Assembly: GCF_026965555.1 (NCBI RefSeq)
Contig: NZ_CP114040.1
Span: forward strand, 1,798,001-1,862,000
From: Nannocystis punicea
GTDB lineage: Bacteria; Myxococcota_A; Polyangia; Nannocystales; Nannocystaceae
Reading direction: 5' to 3'
DNA length: 64,000 bases
The notes under the pieces were generated by a model. That model ran no database searches. It was not told where the DNA came from and saw only the letters and a list, made by a program, of their open reading frames with translations. This document shows positions 45,351 to 54,317 of the stretch, piece after piece. The position numbers and the translations under genes were made by a program. Within the stretch, counting starts at the first letter, position 1. Each line of letters begins with the position of its first letter.

Positions 45351-45824
45351 TCAAGCGGATGCGAGACTTCGCACGATCTCGAGGGCCTCGGCCACATGCT
45401 TCTTGGGCCGGACCTGCGACGAGAACACGTGCCGCACCACGCCGCCGCGGTCGATGATGAAGGTGACCCGGCCGTCGATGAGGCCCAGCGTCTTCTTCAC
45501 CCCGTAGCTGCCGCGCACCGCCCCGCCGGCGTCGCTGAGGAGGCGGAACGGCAGGTTGTACTTGCTCGCGAACGCCTTGTGCGCGGCGACGCCGTCGCTG
45601 CTGATGCCGACCACCTCGGCGCCGGCGTCGGCGAACACGGTGTAGCTGTCGCGGAAGCTGCAGGCCTCGACGGTGCAGCCGGGCGTGTCGTCCTTGGGAT
45701 AGAAGTAGAGGACGACGCAGCGCTCCTTGAGGAGATCGGCGAGGGCGACGGTGCGGCCCTCCTGATCCTGCAGGCTGAAGTCGGGGGCGACGTCGCCGAC
45801 GGCGATCTGGGTGCTGCGACTCAT
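45351..45824 (-). CDS. bcp: Thioredoxin-dependent thiol peroxidase (Bcp / PrxQ)
   Basis: A 157-residue atypical 2-Cys peroxiredoxin that reduces peroxides with electrons from thioredoxin. APDFSLQDQEGRTVAL opens the thioredoxin fold; VVLYFYPKDDTPGCTVEACSFRD holds the peroxidatic Cys and, five residues on, the resolving Cys; GVxxxTLGLIDGRVTFIID follows. Length and motifs are standard for Bcp. The gene stands alone, divergent from the symporter unit (80 bp gap). Start ATG at 45824. Confidence 0.93.
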   Translation of the reverse strand: MSRSTQIAVGDVAPDFSLQDQEGRTVALADLLKERCVVLYFYPKDDTPGCTVEACSFRDSYTVFADAGAEVVGISSDGVAAHKAFASKYNLPFRLLSDAGGAVRGSYGVKKTLGLIDGRVTFIIDRGGVVRHVFSSQVRPKKHVAEALEIVRSLASA

Positions 45825-45904
45825 GCGCCCGCGAGTGTACCGCCGGCCGCGCAGCGCCGGAAGGGCCTGTAAACGGCGCGAATTTTCTCGTATCAGTGAA
45901 GGCC

Positions 45905-46132
45905 ATGCGCTGGGTTCGCCTGTCGCCGCTGTACTTCGTCGCCTCGACGGCGATGCTGGTGTGGCCGCTCTATCCGCTGCTGGGCGACCACATCGAACCG
46001 CGCGTGTTCGGGGTGCCCTGGTCGCTGGCGTACGTGATTCTCGTGATCCTCGCCAACACCGCGGTGCTGGTGGGGCTGTACCTGAGCCGGGCCGTCGACG
46101 CCGTCGAGGCCGAGGACGAGCACCATGGCTGA
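45905..46132 (+). CDS. Small two-helix membrane partner of the symporter (DUF3311-like)
   Basis: A 75-residue protein with two membrane helices (LYFVASTAMLVWPLYPLL and WSLAYVILVILANTAVLVGLYL) and an acidic end. It overlaps the symporter gene by 8 bp. Small two-span proteins of the DUF3311/DUF997 kind often precede sodium/solute symporter genes and probably stabilise or regulate them. Start ATG at 45905, three codons after a possible GTG start at 45896. Confidence 0.78.
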   Translation: MRWVRLSPLYFVASTAMLVWPLYPLLGDHIEPRVFGVPWSLAYVILVILANTAVLVGLYLSRAVDAVEAEDEHHG

Positions 46133-47612
46133 CATGGGCGCGGTCGCGCCGTACGCGGTGTTCGCCTACCTGGCGGCCTCGCTGGCGATCGGCCTGATCG
46201 CGGGCCGCCGCGGCTCGGGCGGCGCCGACGACTTCGTCACCGGCGAGCGCTCGTTCGGGCCGGTGCTGATGTACTTCGTCATGGGGGCGATGATCTTCAG
46301 CGCCTACGCGCTGCTCGGCACGCCGCAGCGGGTCATCAGCAAGGGCTCCGACGCGTTCTACATGCTGGCCTACGGGGCCGCGGCGTTCGTGCCGGTGTTC
46401 TACTTCGGGGCCCGCGTGCGCCGCATGGGCGCGCGCCTCGGCCTCGTGACCCAGGCGGAGCTGATCGGGGCCCGCTACGACAGCCGCCGCGTCACCACGG
46501 TGATGGGCGCGGCGTCGCTGCTGGCGTTCATCCCGTACCTGGCGATCCAGTTCAAGGGCGCCGGCATCGTCATGCACCACGCGCTCGGCTGGTCGCCGCT
46601 GCTCGGCGCGGCGGTGGTCTACGCGACGGTCGCGATCTACGTGATGTTCGGCGGCATGCGCGGGGTCGGCTGGACCAACGTGCTGCAGGGCGTGGCCATG
46701 CTGGCGGTGGTGTGGTGGCTCGGCCTGGCGATCCCCGGGCAGCTGTTCGGCGGGGTCGCGCCGATGTTCGACCGCGTGATCGCCGAGCACCCGGAGTACC
46801 TGACGCTGCCCGGGCCGGCGCCCGGGACGTCGTCGTTCCAGTACACGGCGGAGATCGTGATGTCGACGCTCGGCTTCGCGATGTGGCCGCAGGTGTTCAT
46901 GAAGTGCTTCACCGGCCGCAGCGCGCGGGCGGTGCAGTACTCGGCGGTGACGTACCCGAGCTTCCTGGTGTTCCTGATCCCGCTGCTGTTCCTCGGCTAC
47001 GCGGCGCTGCTGCTGCCGGGAGCGCCGCGCGACGAGGGCGTGCTGCTGTGGCTCGTCAGCCGGCCCGAGGTCGGCGGGCCGTGGGTGTTCGCGGCGTTCT
47101 GCACCGCGGTGCTGGCGGCGTCGATGTCGACCGGCGACTCGCTGCTCCACGGCGGCGCGTCGATCTTGGTCCGCGACGTGCTGGTCTCGGGGCTCGGCCT
47201 GCCGCTGTCGGAGCAGGCCCAGACCCGGCTGATGCGCATGGGCGTGGTCGTGCTGTTCGCGCTCGGCCTGGGCATGTTGATCGTCGCCAGCAAGCTGTCG
47301 ATCGTCGACTTGCTGCTGCTCGCCTACGCGGTGCCGGTGCAGTTCCTGCCGCCGGTGATCCTCGGCCTGTACTGGCGGCGGGCCAACCGCGTGGCCGCCG
47401 AGGCCGGCCTGTTCGTCGGCCTCGGGGTCGCGTTCGCGCTGTTCCTGGCCAAGATCCTGGCGCCGGGGCTGTACGCGTGGTGTAACCCGCTCGACCTGCA
47501 GATCGGCGCGGTCGGGCTGGTGCTCAACGCGATCACCATGTTCGTGCTGTCGCTGACGACCCCGCCCATGGCACAGTCCCACCTGCAACGCTTCGAGTTC
47601 CGCAGCCCATGA
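46125..47612 (+). CDS. Sodium:solute symporter (SSS family)
   Basis: A 495-residue transporter with about 13 hydrophobic segments. Family features: DDFVTGERSFGPVLMYFVMGAMIFSAYALLGTP in pieces near the start, GLVTQAELIGARYDSR, MFGGMRGVGWTNVLQG (a strong SSS signature) and FCTAVLAASMSTGDSLL with the sodium-site Ser/Thr. Related to the PanF/YhdT and other SSS carriers; the solute cannot be named. Overlaps its small partner upstream by 8 bp and the lipoprotein gene downstream by 4 bp (ATGA), so the three are one operon. Confidence 0.88.
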   Translation: MADMGAVAPYAVFAYLAASLAIGLIAGRRGSGGADDFVTGERSFGPVLMYFVMGAMIFSAYALLGTPQRVISKGSDAFYMLAYGAAAFVPVFYFGARVRRMGARLGLVTQAELIGARYDSRRVTTVMGAASLLAFIPYLAIQFKGAGIVMHHALGWSPLLGAAVVYATVAIYVMFGGMRGVGWTNVLQGVAMLAVVWWLGLAIPGQLFGGVAPMFDRVIAEHPEYLTLPGPAPGTSSFQYTAEIVMSTLGFAMWPQVFMKCFTGRSARAVQYSAVTYPSFLVFLIPLLFLGYAALLLPGAPRDEGVLLWLVSRPEVGGPWVFAAFCTAVLAASMSTGDSLLHGGASILVRDVLVSGLGLPLSEQAQTRLMRMGVVVLFALGLGMLIVASKLSIVDLLLLAYAVPVQFLPPVILGLYWRRANRVAAEAGLFVGLGVAFALFLAKILAPGLYAWCNPLDLQIGAVGLVLNAITMFVLSLTTPPMAQSHLQRFEFRSP

Positions 47613-49051
47613 CGTCCCGCGCGCTCCTCGTCGTCCCCCTGTGTCTGGTCGCCTGCGAGGCCACGAGCCGCCGCTTCGCCGCGCTCGACGCCCCGCCGCC
47701 CGCGCCGGTGGCCGTCGGCGAGGCGCGGCCGCTGTCGGAGTTCAAGAAGGTGACCGAGCTGTCCGAGGCCGAGAAGGCGAAGCAGGCCAAGGACCTGCCC
47801 GAGTGCGGCCGCGGCAGCGGGCGCGACCTGAACGGCGAGTGCGCGCCGATCGGCCTGTGGGACACCGGCACGGTGCAGCGGGTGCAGATCCCCGGCGGCG
47901 TGTTCGTGATGGGCAACGTGCCCGACCACTTCAACTCGTCGCCGTCGCGCGAGCTGCCGGCGGTCCGCTGGTCGGGCAACCCGCCGCGCCACGCGGCCCT
48001 GCGCAGCTTCTGGATCGACCTCCACGAGGTCACCCGCAAGGCCTACACCGTGTGCGTGGCGGCCGACGAGTGCACGCCCGCCGTCTGTCCCGAGGGCCAG
48101 GCCGACACGGCGAAGGACCTCCAGCCGCAGGTCGCCGACGCGCTGCCGCAGACCTGCGTCACCCACCAGCAGGCCGAGGCCTACTGCCGCTTCGCCCGCG
48201 GCCGCCTGCCCAGCGAGGCCGAGTGGGAGTACGCGGCCCGCGGGCCCGACGCGCGCGTGTACCCGTGGGGCAACGCGATCAAGGACGACATCCCGCAGGG
48301 CCTCTATCCCGCAGGACATGTCCGTCTGGACAGCTCGTACTTCGGCGTGCGCGGGCTCGGCAGCGACGCGCTCGAGTGGGTCGCGGACGCCTACGACCCC
48401 GACGCCGCGCTGCGGCCGTTCGTCAGCGAGTCGTTCCGCGCCGCCGACGGGCCGCTGGCGGTCGCGCGCGGGGTGTTCGAGCAGGCGGCGTTCTGCGGCG
48501 AGGACGCGGCCTGCAGGCCGCCCGCGGGCGAGCCGGTCCGCCACGTGTACAAGTACGGCAGCGTCGGCCAGCGCCGGGGCGCCCGCGAGGTCCGCCCGCC
48601 GAAGTTCCCGGGGGTCGAGCTCGAGGGCTGGGACATCGTCGCCGCCGACGCCCGCCTCGGCTTCCGCTGCGCCGCCGACCTGCGCCCGGAGGACAAGCCG
48701 CTGCAGGTGCCGGCCGCCGTCGCGCCGATCCCCATCGTCCGCTCCGAGGGGTCGCTCGAGCTGTTCGGCGGGGTGGTCGAGGCGGTCAATCAGGAGGAGG
48801 CGCGCCGCTTCTGCGCCGCGCTGAGCGTGCCCTACGGCGCGGAGGCGCTGACGGGCTTCCGCCTGCCGCAGCTGCTGGAGATCCAGCAGCTGTCGGCGGT
48901 GTTCCGCGGTCCGGGGCCGTTCTGGGCCGAAGACGGGGCGGCGGTCCAGATCGACGACACGACGCCGCCCGCTCCGGACGCGCCGTGGCGCGAGCTGATG
49001 GTCGGCGGCGAGACGGCCCTGGCGGCCCGCTGCGTGCGCACGGTGCAGTGA
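47609..49051 (+). CDS. FGE-sulfatase-domain lipoprotein (SUMF1-like)
   Basis: A 480-residue exported protein with lipobox (LVVPLCLVAC). The formylglycine-generating-enzyme (FGE-sulfatase) fold is plain: VQIPGGVFVMGN, SFWIDLHEVTRKAY, THQQAEAYCRFARGRLPSEAEWEYAARG, YPWGNA and ARLGFRCA. Some copies of this fold are enzymes, but most exported forms are binding or structural. The paired cysteines needed to oxidise a sulfatase Cys are not in the usual C-terminal place, so catalysis is unlikely. A second partial repeat follows at about 390-470. Co-transcribed with the symporter. Palindromes at 48086 (CPEGQ when translated) and 48319 lie inside the gene. Confidence 0.82.
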   Translation: MTSRALLVVPLCLVACEATSRRFAALDAPPPAPVAVGEARPLSEFKKVTELSEAEKAKQAKDLPECGRGSGRDLNGECAPIGLWDTGTVQRVQIPGGVFVMGNVPDHFNSSPSRELPAVRWSGNPPRHAALRSFWIDLHEVTRKAYTVCVAADECTPAVCPEGQADTAKDLQPQVADALPQTCVTHQQAEAYCRFARGRLPSEAEWEYAARGPDARVYPWGNAIKDDIPQGLYPAGHVRLDSSYFGVRGLGSDALEWVADAYDPDAALRPFVSESFRAADGPLAVARGVFEQAAFCGEDAACRPPAGEPVRHVYKYGSVGQRRGAREVRPPKFPGVELEGWDIVAADARLGFRCAADLRPEDKPLQVPAAVAPIPIVRSEGSLELFGGVVEAVNQEEARRFCAALSVPYGAEALTGFRLPQLLEIQQLSAVFRGPGPFWAEDGAAVQIDDTTPPAPDAPWRELMVGGETALAARCVRTVQ

Positions 49052-49140
49052 GCGGCAGGTCGCGCTCGACGAGGGCGTGACGGACGAACCGTTCGAGCGT
49101 CGCGCGGTGCCAGGGTCCTCTCGATGCTAGGGTGCGCGGG

Positions 49141-49914
49141 ATGGCCTTCGACGCCGCGCAGCTCCGTACGTCGCTCGTCCGCTACTACAATGCGGTGCAG
49201 GTGGCCGAGATGGTGGAGGGGCCGCTCAACCTCCATTTCTGGGTCATGAAGTTCGACGAGCTCGCCGCGGCGTACATCGTCGGCATCGCGGACGAGGAGC
49301 CATGGACGTCGCTCCTCCCGCTGTTCCGCCGCGTCCTGGGCGAGGCGCTGGCGACCGACGACGCCGTCGAGCGGCTGCTGCCCCCGGACGCCGACTTCAC
49401 GGCGAAGGACATCCACACTTCGATCAACGCCCTGCAAGGCCTCTACGAGGTTACGTGCGGGCTGAAGACCAAGGCGCTCGCGGAGTGGATCGCCACCGGC
49501 GAGCGTCAGCCGCAGTGGTTCGAGCGGGCCTTCCGGATCGATTCGCGCTACTTCGCCCGCAAGTACGCGAAGAAGAAGCCGAGCCTGCAATACGGCGTCT
49601 ATCCGCTGGTACAGCTCGCCTGCGCGGCCGAGCGGGCGGCGGAGGCGAGCGAGATCCTCACGCGCGTCCTCCCCGACAAGAAGTTCGTGCCGGCCAAGGC
49701 GCGCACGATCGCCGAGCTGGCGCTGTCGATCGCCGCCGACCCGCGACCGCAGCGAGACCGCGCGGAGCGGTTCCTCCGCGCGAACGTGCGGGAGCGGATC
49801 GATCACGGCGGCTACGGCACCGTCGCGGAGTACCTCTACGTCGCGAGCCTGGCCGGCCTCCCGGGCTCGCCGGCGGAGCTGCTCGCGCGCGCGCCGAGTT
49901 ACGCCCGGCCTTGA
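49141..49914 (+). CDS. Hypothetical cytoplasmic protein
   Basis: A 257-residue, mainly helical protein with no signal peptide or membrane segment. Features: LNLHFWVMKFDELAAAYIVG near the start, a central KTKALAEWIATGERQPQWFERAF, a basic RKYAKKKPSLQYGVYPL, and a C-terminal half of repeated short helices like TPR or ARM (CAAERAAEASEILTRVL, ARTIAELALSIAADPRPQRDR). Resemblance to polymorphic-toxin immunity proteins is only in style. The ATG at 49141 is chosen over GTG at 49132. It has its own promoter region, and no partner is seen. Confidence 0.65.
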   Translation: MAFDAAQLRTSLVRYYNAVQVAEMVEGPLNLHFWVMKFDELAAAYIVGIADEEPWTSLLPLFRRVLGEALATDDAVERLLPPDADFTAKDIHTSINALQGLYEVTCGLKTKALAEWIATGERQPQWFERAFRIDSRYFARKYAKKKPSLQYGVYPLVQLACAAERAAEASEILTRVLPDKKFVPAKARTIAELALSIAADPRPQRDRAERFLRANVRERIDHGGYGTVAEYLYVASLAGLPGSPAELLARAPSYARP

Positions 49915-49929
49915 ATCGGCTGACTTCAA

Positions 49930-49993
49930 GGGCATGTCCTTCAGAACATGTTCGAATGCACATGGCGCATCGGGCATGCCGCTCAGGACATGC
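49930..49993. repeat. Palindrome cluster between convergent genes
   Basis: Five CATG-centred half-sites in 64 bp: GGCATGTCCTTCAGAACATG, TTCGAATGCACATGG, GGGCATGCC and AGGACATGC. As at 31.9, 42.4 and 12.8 kb, this lies exactly between two genes that end head to head. Confidence 0.6.
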
Positions 49994-49994
49994 A

Positions 49995-50759
49995 TCAACC
50001 CGTGTATTCGACGAACAGCGCGGTGATGTTGTCGCGGCCGCCGTTGATGTTGGCGTGGCGTACGGCCTCGCGGGCGGCGGTGGCGAGGTCGGCCGAGAAC
50101 AGGCGGGCCAGCAGGCCGGTCTCGTCGAGGTACTCGTGGAGGCCGTCGCTGCACAGCAGCAGCTTGTCGCCGGGGGCCAGCTCGAGCTGGCGGACGTCGA
50201 CCTCGACGAACTCGCGGTGGCCGACCGCGCGGGTGATCACGTGCTTGAGGTGCGACAGCTTGGCCGCCTCCGGCGTCATCGTGCCTTGCCGGATCTGCAC
50301 GTTCACCAGCGTGTGGTCGTCCGTCAGCTGCACGTGCTCGCCGGCGTGCCACAGGTAGACCCGCGAGTCGCCGACCCACGCGACCGTGGCGACCTGGCCG
50401 GCCACCAGCACCACCGAGGCGGTGGTCGACATGCCCCTTCGGTCAGGGTCCATCTCGCCCATCGTGTGGACCATGTAGCAGGCGCTCTGGATCGCCCCGC
50501 GGAGCAGGGCCGCGAGGCGCTGGCGGGCCGCCTGATCGAGCTCGCCGCCGTGGCGGGCGATCTCGATGTCGGTCGCGTCGCCCTTGACGAAGTCGACGAT
50601 GAACTCGACCGTCTCCTGGCTGGCGATCTCGCCGCGGGCCCGGCCGCCGACCCCGTCGCAGACGATGAAGAGGCCGAGTTGTGCGTCGGCGAGGAAGGCG
50701 TCCTCGTTGCGGCTGCGCACCCGGCCGACGTCGGTGTAGCCGTAGTGCCGCGTCCCCAT
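49995..50759 (-). CDS. PP2C-type Ser/Thr protein phosphatase
   Basis: A 254-residue metal-dependent phosphatase, the usual PP2C (PppA/Stp1) length. Motifs: GRVRSRNEDAFL, IVCDGVGG with metal-binding Asp, STTASVVLV, WVGDSRVYLWHAG, LLCSDGLHEYL and GGRDNITALFVEY. Such enzymes reverse Hanks-type kinase action; the kinase at 17 kb and the FHA protein at 1.5-4.8 kb are possible partners, though unlinked. Cytoplasmic: no signal or membrane segment. The ATG at 50759 is standard; it is divergent from the ceramidase-like gene. Confidence 0.92.
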   Translation of the reverse strand: MGTRHYGYTDVGRVRSRNEDAFLADAQLGLFIVCDGVGGRARGEIASQETVEFIVDFVKGDATDIEIARHGGELDQAARQRLAALLRGAIQSACYMVHTMGEMDPDRRGMSTTASVVLVAGQVATVAWVGDSRVYLWHAGEHVQLTDDHTLVNVQIRQGTMTPEAAKLSHLKHVITRAVGHREFVEVDVRQLELAPGDKLLLCSDGLHEYLDETGLLARLFSADLATAAREAVRHANINGGRDNITALFVEYTG

Positions 50760-50838
50760 GGCGCCGAGACCTTACCACGGGCCGGTGGGAACGCGCCGGG
50801 GCATGTTGTATCCTGGCGACGATCGACCTGGAGCGCCC

Positions 50839-52734
50839 ATGAAGTTGCGTGGAAGCAGCCGAATTCTCGCCCTGTCCAGCCTCACTCTCGGCGGCTGCCT
50901 CGACCCCACCGCCGGCGGCGACGACGCCTCGGCGACCGCGGCCACCACCACTCTCGGGACGACCGACTCGCCGGGCACCGCGGCGCCGACGAGCGACCCG
51001 CCGACGCCGACGACCACCACCACCGGGACCACGACCTCGCCGACGTCGACCGGCGAGCCGACCACCACCGACGGCACCACCGGCGACCTGCCGCCGGAGC
51101 CGCCCGACCTGTGGTGCCCCGACGGCCCGCAGGGCGGCTGCGCCGCGCAGCCCGACGCGCCGCTCGAGGCCGGCGCGGCGGTGCTGTCGATCGTGCCCAA
51201 CTGCTGGGAGAAGTGGGTCGACGTCGACATGGACAACGAGTGGAAGCCGCAGGACGACATGCTGCTCGACTGCGGCTGCGACCAGAAGTGCCCCGGCGAC
51301 CCCGGCTACACCAAGCCCGACGCGGGCGAGGGCGACGGCGAGCTGCAGCCGCTGTTCATGGCCGGGTTCGGCCACGACCGCCCGGCCTACGGGGTGCGCG
51401 ACGCGGCGCACGGGCTGGTCGGCGCCGGCGACGGGCTGTGGGCGCGGGCGGTGGCGTTCCGCCAGGGCGAGTCGACCCTGGCGATCGTGGCGATCGACAC
51501 CGTCGGCTACTTCAACAACGACGTCGAGGCGATCCGCGAGATGCTGCCGGAGCAGGACATCGACCTCGACTACCTGATCGTGCACGCGACGCACAACCAT
51601 GAGGGCCCCGACACGATGGGCCTGTGGGGCGAGGACCTGTTCACCTCGGGCTACACGCCGGAGTACCGCCAGCAGGTCCGCGAGACCATCGTCGAGGCGA
51701 TCGTCGGCAGCTTCAAGGACATGCGCGAGGTCGGGTCGATGCGGGTCGGCGAGGTCGACGTGTCGACGTATCACCCGAAGGGCATGGCCAACCTGCTCCG
51801 CGACTCGCGCGACCCGTGGATCGCCGACGAGACCATCTCGGCCGCGCACCTGCTCGACACCGAGGGCATGCCGATCGCCACCCTCGTCAACTACGGCTGC
51901 CACCCGGAGACGCTGGCCGACGACAACTACCTGGTGACGTCCGACTTCGTGCACGCGCTGCGCCGCACGGTCGAGACCGGCTCGGAGTGGCAGACGGCGG
52001 AGGGCAAGCCGGGCCTCGGCGGGCCGGCGATCTACATCAACGGGGCCGTCGGCGGGATGATGACGACGCTCGGGGTCAACGTCGAGAACCCGGACGGCGA
52101 GACCTACCAGGCGTCGAGCTTCGAGAAGGCCGACTCGGTCGGGCAGATGCTCGGCGAGATGGCGCTCGACGCGGTGGCGATGGGCGAGGAGATCACGGGC
52201 CCGGCGCTGCGCTTCGCGGCCAAGCGGTTCCGCGCCGGGGTCCGCAACACCAACTTCAAGCTGTTCTTCGACCAGAAGGTGCTCGAGCGCGAGGTGTTCA
52301 ACGCCGACATGCCGGGCAAGGAGGAGATCGAGACCGAGATGGCGCTGGTCGAGCTCGGGCCGATCCAGCTGTTGACGGTCCCCGGCGAGCTGCTGCCCGA
52401 GCTGGCGATCGGCGGCTACGACGGCTCGCACGTCAACGCCGACGGGGTGCCGCTCATCAAGCCCGACAACGTCAACCCGCCCGACCTCGAGGCCGCCCCG
52501 AAGGGGCCGTACCTCGAGGACCGCATGGGCCTGACGTACCGCTGGATCATCGGCCTCGGCAACGACGAGCTCGGCTACATCATCCCCGAGTACGACTTCC
52601 AGCTGGCCGAGACGATGCCGTGGATCAACGAGGCCGAGGGCAACCACTACGAGGAGACCAACTCGCTCGGGCCCGACATGGCCGGCCTCGTCGACCAGTT
52701 CGCCGACCTGCTGATCCACTGGTCGAAGCAGTGA
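50839..52734 (+). CDS. Neutral/alkaline ceramidase-like lipoprotein
   Basis: A 631-residue exported protein. Start ATG at 50839 with GGAG upstream; lipobox SSLTLGGC. A ~75-residue Thr/Pro linker precedes the N-terminal domain of neutral/alkaline non-lysosomal ceramidases: FMAGFGHDRPAYGVRD, AIVAIDTVGYFN, and the zinc motif VHATHNHEGPDTMGLWG near residue 247, later NYGCHPETLADDN and INGAVGGMM. These enzymes cut the amide bond of ceramides and can act on host or prey sphingolipids. The usual C-terminal Ig-like domain is short. Myxobacteria carry related proteins of unproven substrate. Convergent with the propeller gene (18 bp). Confidence 0.83.
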   Translation: MKLRGSSRILALSSLTLGGCLDPTAGGDDASATAATTTLGTTDSPGTAAPTSDPPTPTTTTTGTTTSPTSTGEPTTTDGTTGDLPPEPPDLWCPDGPQGGCAAQPDAPLEAGAAVLSIVPNCWEKWVDVDMDNEWKPQDDMLLDCGCDQKCPGDPGYTKPDAGEGDGELQPLFMAGFGHDRPAYGVRDAAHGLVGAGDGLWARAVAFRQGESTLAIVAIDTVGYFNNDVEAIREMLPEQDIDLDYLIVHATHNHEGPDTMGLWGEDLFTSGYTPEYRQQVRETIVEAIVGSFKDMREVGSMRVGEVDVSTYHPKGMANLLRDSRDPWIADETISAAHLLDTEGMPIATLVNYGCHPETLADDNYLVTSDFVHALRRTVETGSEWQTAEGKPGLGGPAIYINGAVGGMMTTLGVNVENPDGETYQASSFEKADSVGQMLGEMALDAVAMGEEITGPALRFAAKRFRAGVRNTNFKLFFDQKVLEREVFNADMPGKEEIETEMALVELGPIQLLTVPGELLPELAIGGYDGSHVNADGVPLIKPDNVNPPDLEAAPKGPYLEDRMGLTYRWIIGLGNDELGYIIPEYDFQLAETMPWINEAEGNHYEETNSLGPDMAGLVDQFADLLIHWSKQ

Positions 52735-52752
52735 GCGCGTCGGCGCGGCGCG

Positions 52753-53964
52753 TCAGTCCTCGGCCAGCGCGACGACGGTCCCGTGGTCGCCGAAGCCGAT
52801 GATGTCGAGGTGCCCGTCGCCGTCGACGTCGGCGAGGGCGCGGACGTGGACGCCGACGCGCCAGCCCTGGTCGTGGCCGAAGTCCGCGAGCGCCCGCTCC
52901 GGCGCGCGGAAGCCGGTCTTGTTCGAGGTGGCGACGAACACCCCGGCCTGACCGAAGCCGACGATGTCGGCCAGCTCGTCGCCGTCGATGTCGACGAGGT
53001 GGCGCGGGTGACGGTCGACTCGCCAGCCCTGCTCGTAACCGAAGGTGGTCAAGACCTGCTCGGGCTGGTCGAAGTCGCCGGGGCGGCTCAGCGCCAGCAG
53101 GGTGCCGTCCTCGCCGAAGCCGACGATGTCGGGCCGGCCGTTGCCGTTGATGTCGCCGAGCAGGCGGACGTGCCGGTCGCTCCGCCAGCCCTGGTCGTGG
53201 CCGAAGTCGGTCAGCCACATCTCGGCGGCGGTGAAGTGGGCCTCGCCGGCGCGGGCGACGAACACGCCGTCGTCGCCGAAGGCGATGATGTCGGCGCGGC
53301 CGTCGTCGTTCACGTCGCCGACGACCCGCGGGGTGCGTTCGACCCGCCAGCCCTGCTCGTAGCCGAGGTCGTCGAGCCAGCGATCGGGCTGGCGGAACTT
53401 CGCGCCGGTCGAGGTGGCGACGTAGACGCCGTCGTGGCCGAAGCCGACGATGTCGGGGAGGTCGTCGCCGTCGACGTCGGCGAGGAAGCGCGGGTGGCGA
53501 TCGACGCGCCAGCCGCGGGAGATCGTGAAACCGTCGAGCCACAGCTTGGGCGGCTCGAACGCGCTGCCGGTCGACCGCGACACGAAGACCCCGTTGGCGC
53601 CGAAGCCGACGACGTCGGCCCTGCCGTCGTCGTCGACGTCGACGAGGAAGCGCGGGTGCTTGTCGATCCGCCAGCCGTTGCTGAACGAGTAGTTGTCGAC
53701 CCACGTCTCCGGCTCGCCGAAGCGCTCGCCGGTCGACAGAGCGACGACGACGCTCTGCTCGCCGAAGCCGACGACGTCGGCCTGATCGTCGCCGTCGACG
53801 TCGCCCAGCAGCCGAGGGTGCCTGTCCACGCGCCAGCCGCCGCTGACGCCGAACTCCTCGACCCACGTCTCGGCCGGGCGGAAGCCGGCGGCGCGCACCT
53901 CGGGCGCGGCGGTGAGGGGCAACATCAGGCAGGCGAGCGCGCCGGCCTCGGTCAACTTCTTCAT
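52753..53964 (-). CDS. Secreted seven-bladed beta-propeller (VCBS/FG-GAP, PVL-lectin-like)
   Basis: A 403-residue exported protein with AGGAGG eight bases before the ATG and a clean signal peptide (LACLMLPLTAAPEVRA). Seven repeats of about 53 residues follow, each with GWRVDRHPRFLADVDGDD then DIVGFGxxGVxVAxSTG and a Trp-containing strand. The Asp-rich DVDGDGxxD loop binds calcium. The HPR...GFG pattern is that of PVL from Psathyrella and the PLL lectins of Photorhabdus, propellers that bind sugars between blades. A sugar-binding role on prey or matrix is therefore likely, by resemblance. Confidence 0.85.
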   Translation of the reverse strand: MKKLTEAGALACLMLPLTAAPEVRAAGFRPAETWVEEFGVSGGWRVDRHPRLLGDVDGDDQADVVGFGEQSVVVALSTGERFGEPETWVDNYSFSNGWRIDKHPRFLVDVDDDGRADVVGFGANGVFVSRSTGSAFEPPKLWLDGFTISRGWRVDRHPRFLADVDGDDLPDIVGFGHDGVYVATSTGAKFRQPDRWLDDLGYEQGWRVERTPRVVGDVNDDGRADIIAFGDDGVFVARAGEAHFTAAEMWLTDFGHDQGWRSDRHVRLLGDINGNGRPDIVGFGEDGTLLALSRPGDFDQPEQVLTTFGYEQGWRVDRHPRHLVDIDGDELADIVGFGQAGVFVATSNKTGFRAPERALADFGHDQGWRVGVHVRALADVDGDGHLDIIGFGDHGTVVALAED

Positions 53965-54317
53965 GTTCGAACCTCCTGGGGGCGGCGACCGAGGCTGTCC
54001 GAAGGGACATGTCGGCGAGCGCGATGGGGAAGGCCGCTTTGTGCCGCCGGGCCGCGGTCGTGCAAGCGGCTGGAGGCCGCGAGGCGCGGCCGGACGTCGG
54101 GGGTCGCGGCCGCGGCCGAGCCGCGCGCCTGCGAGGCGGCCCGGTGCGCGGGTGAGGGGCGTTGCTCAGGGCGCTCCGCAGGCGGCCGGCGAGCGGGTCG
54201 GGGGCGACAGGGGGCAGTGGCTCCGCGGCTCGCTCGAGACGCCGGCGCTCGCCCGGGTCGCGGGGCCGGCGCGAGGCGAGCGGGCGCGGGCGTACGGGGT
54301 CGTGGTAGGGTCCGCTC
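53965..54317. other. Intergenic between divergent exported-protein genes
   Basis: About 350 bp with one exact palindrome copy (53996-54009, TGTCCGAAGGGACA) just upstream of the propeller gene's ribosome-binding site. Otherwise nothing that I can support. Confidence 0.5.

Noticed and set aside
49141..49914. Immunity protein of a toxin system
   Set aside because: Helical repeat style only; no toxin gene beside it and no recognisable family motif.
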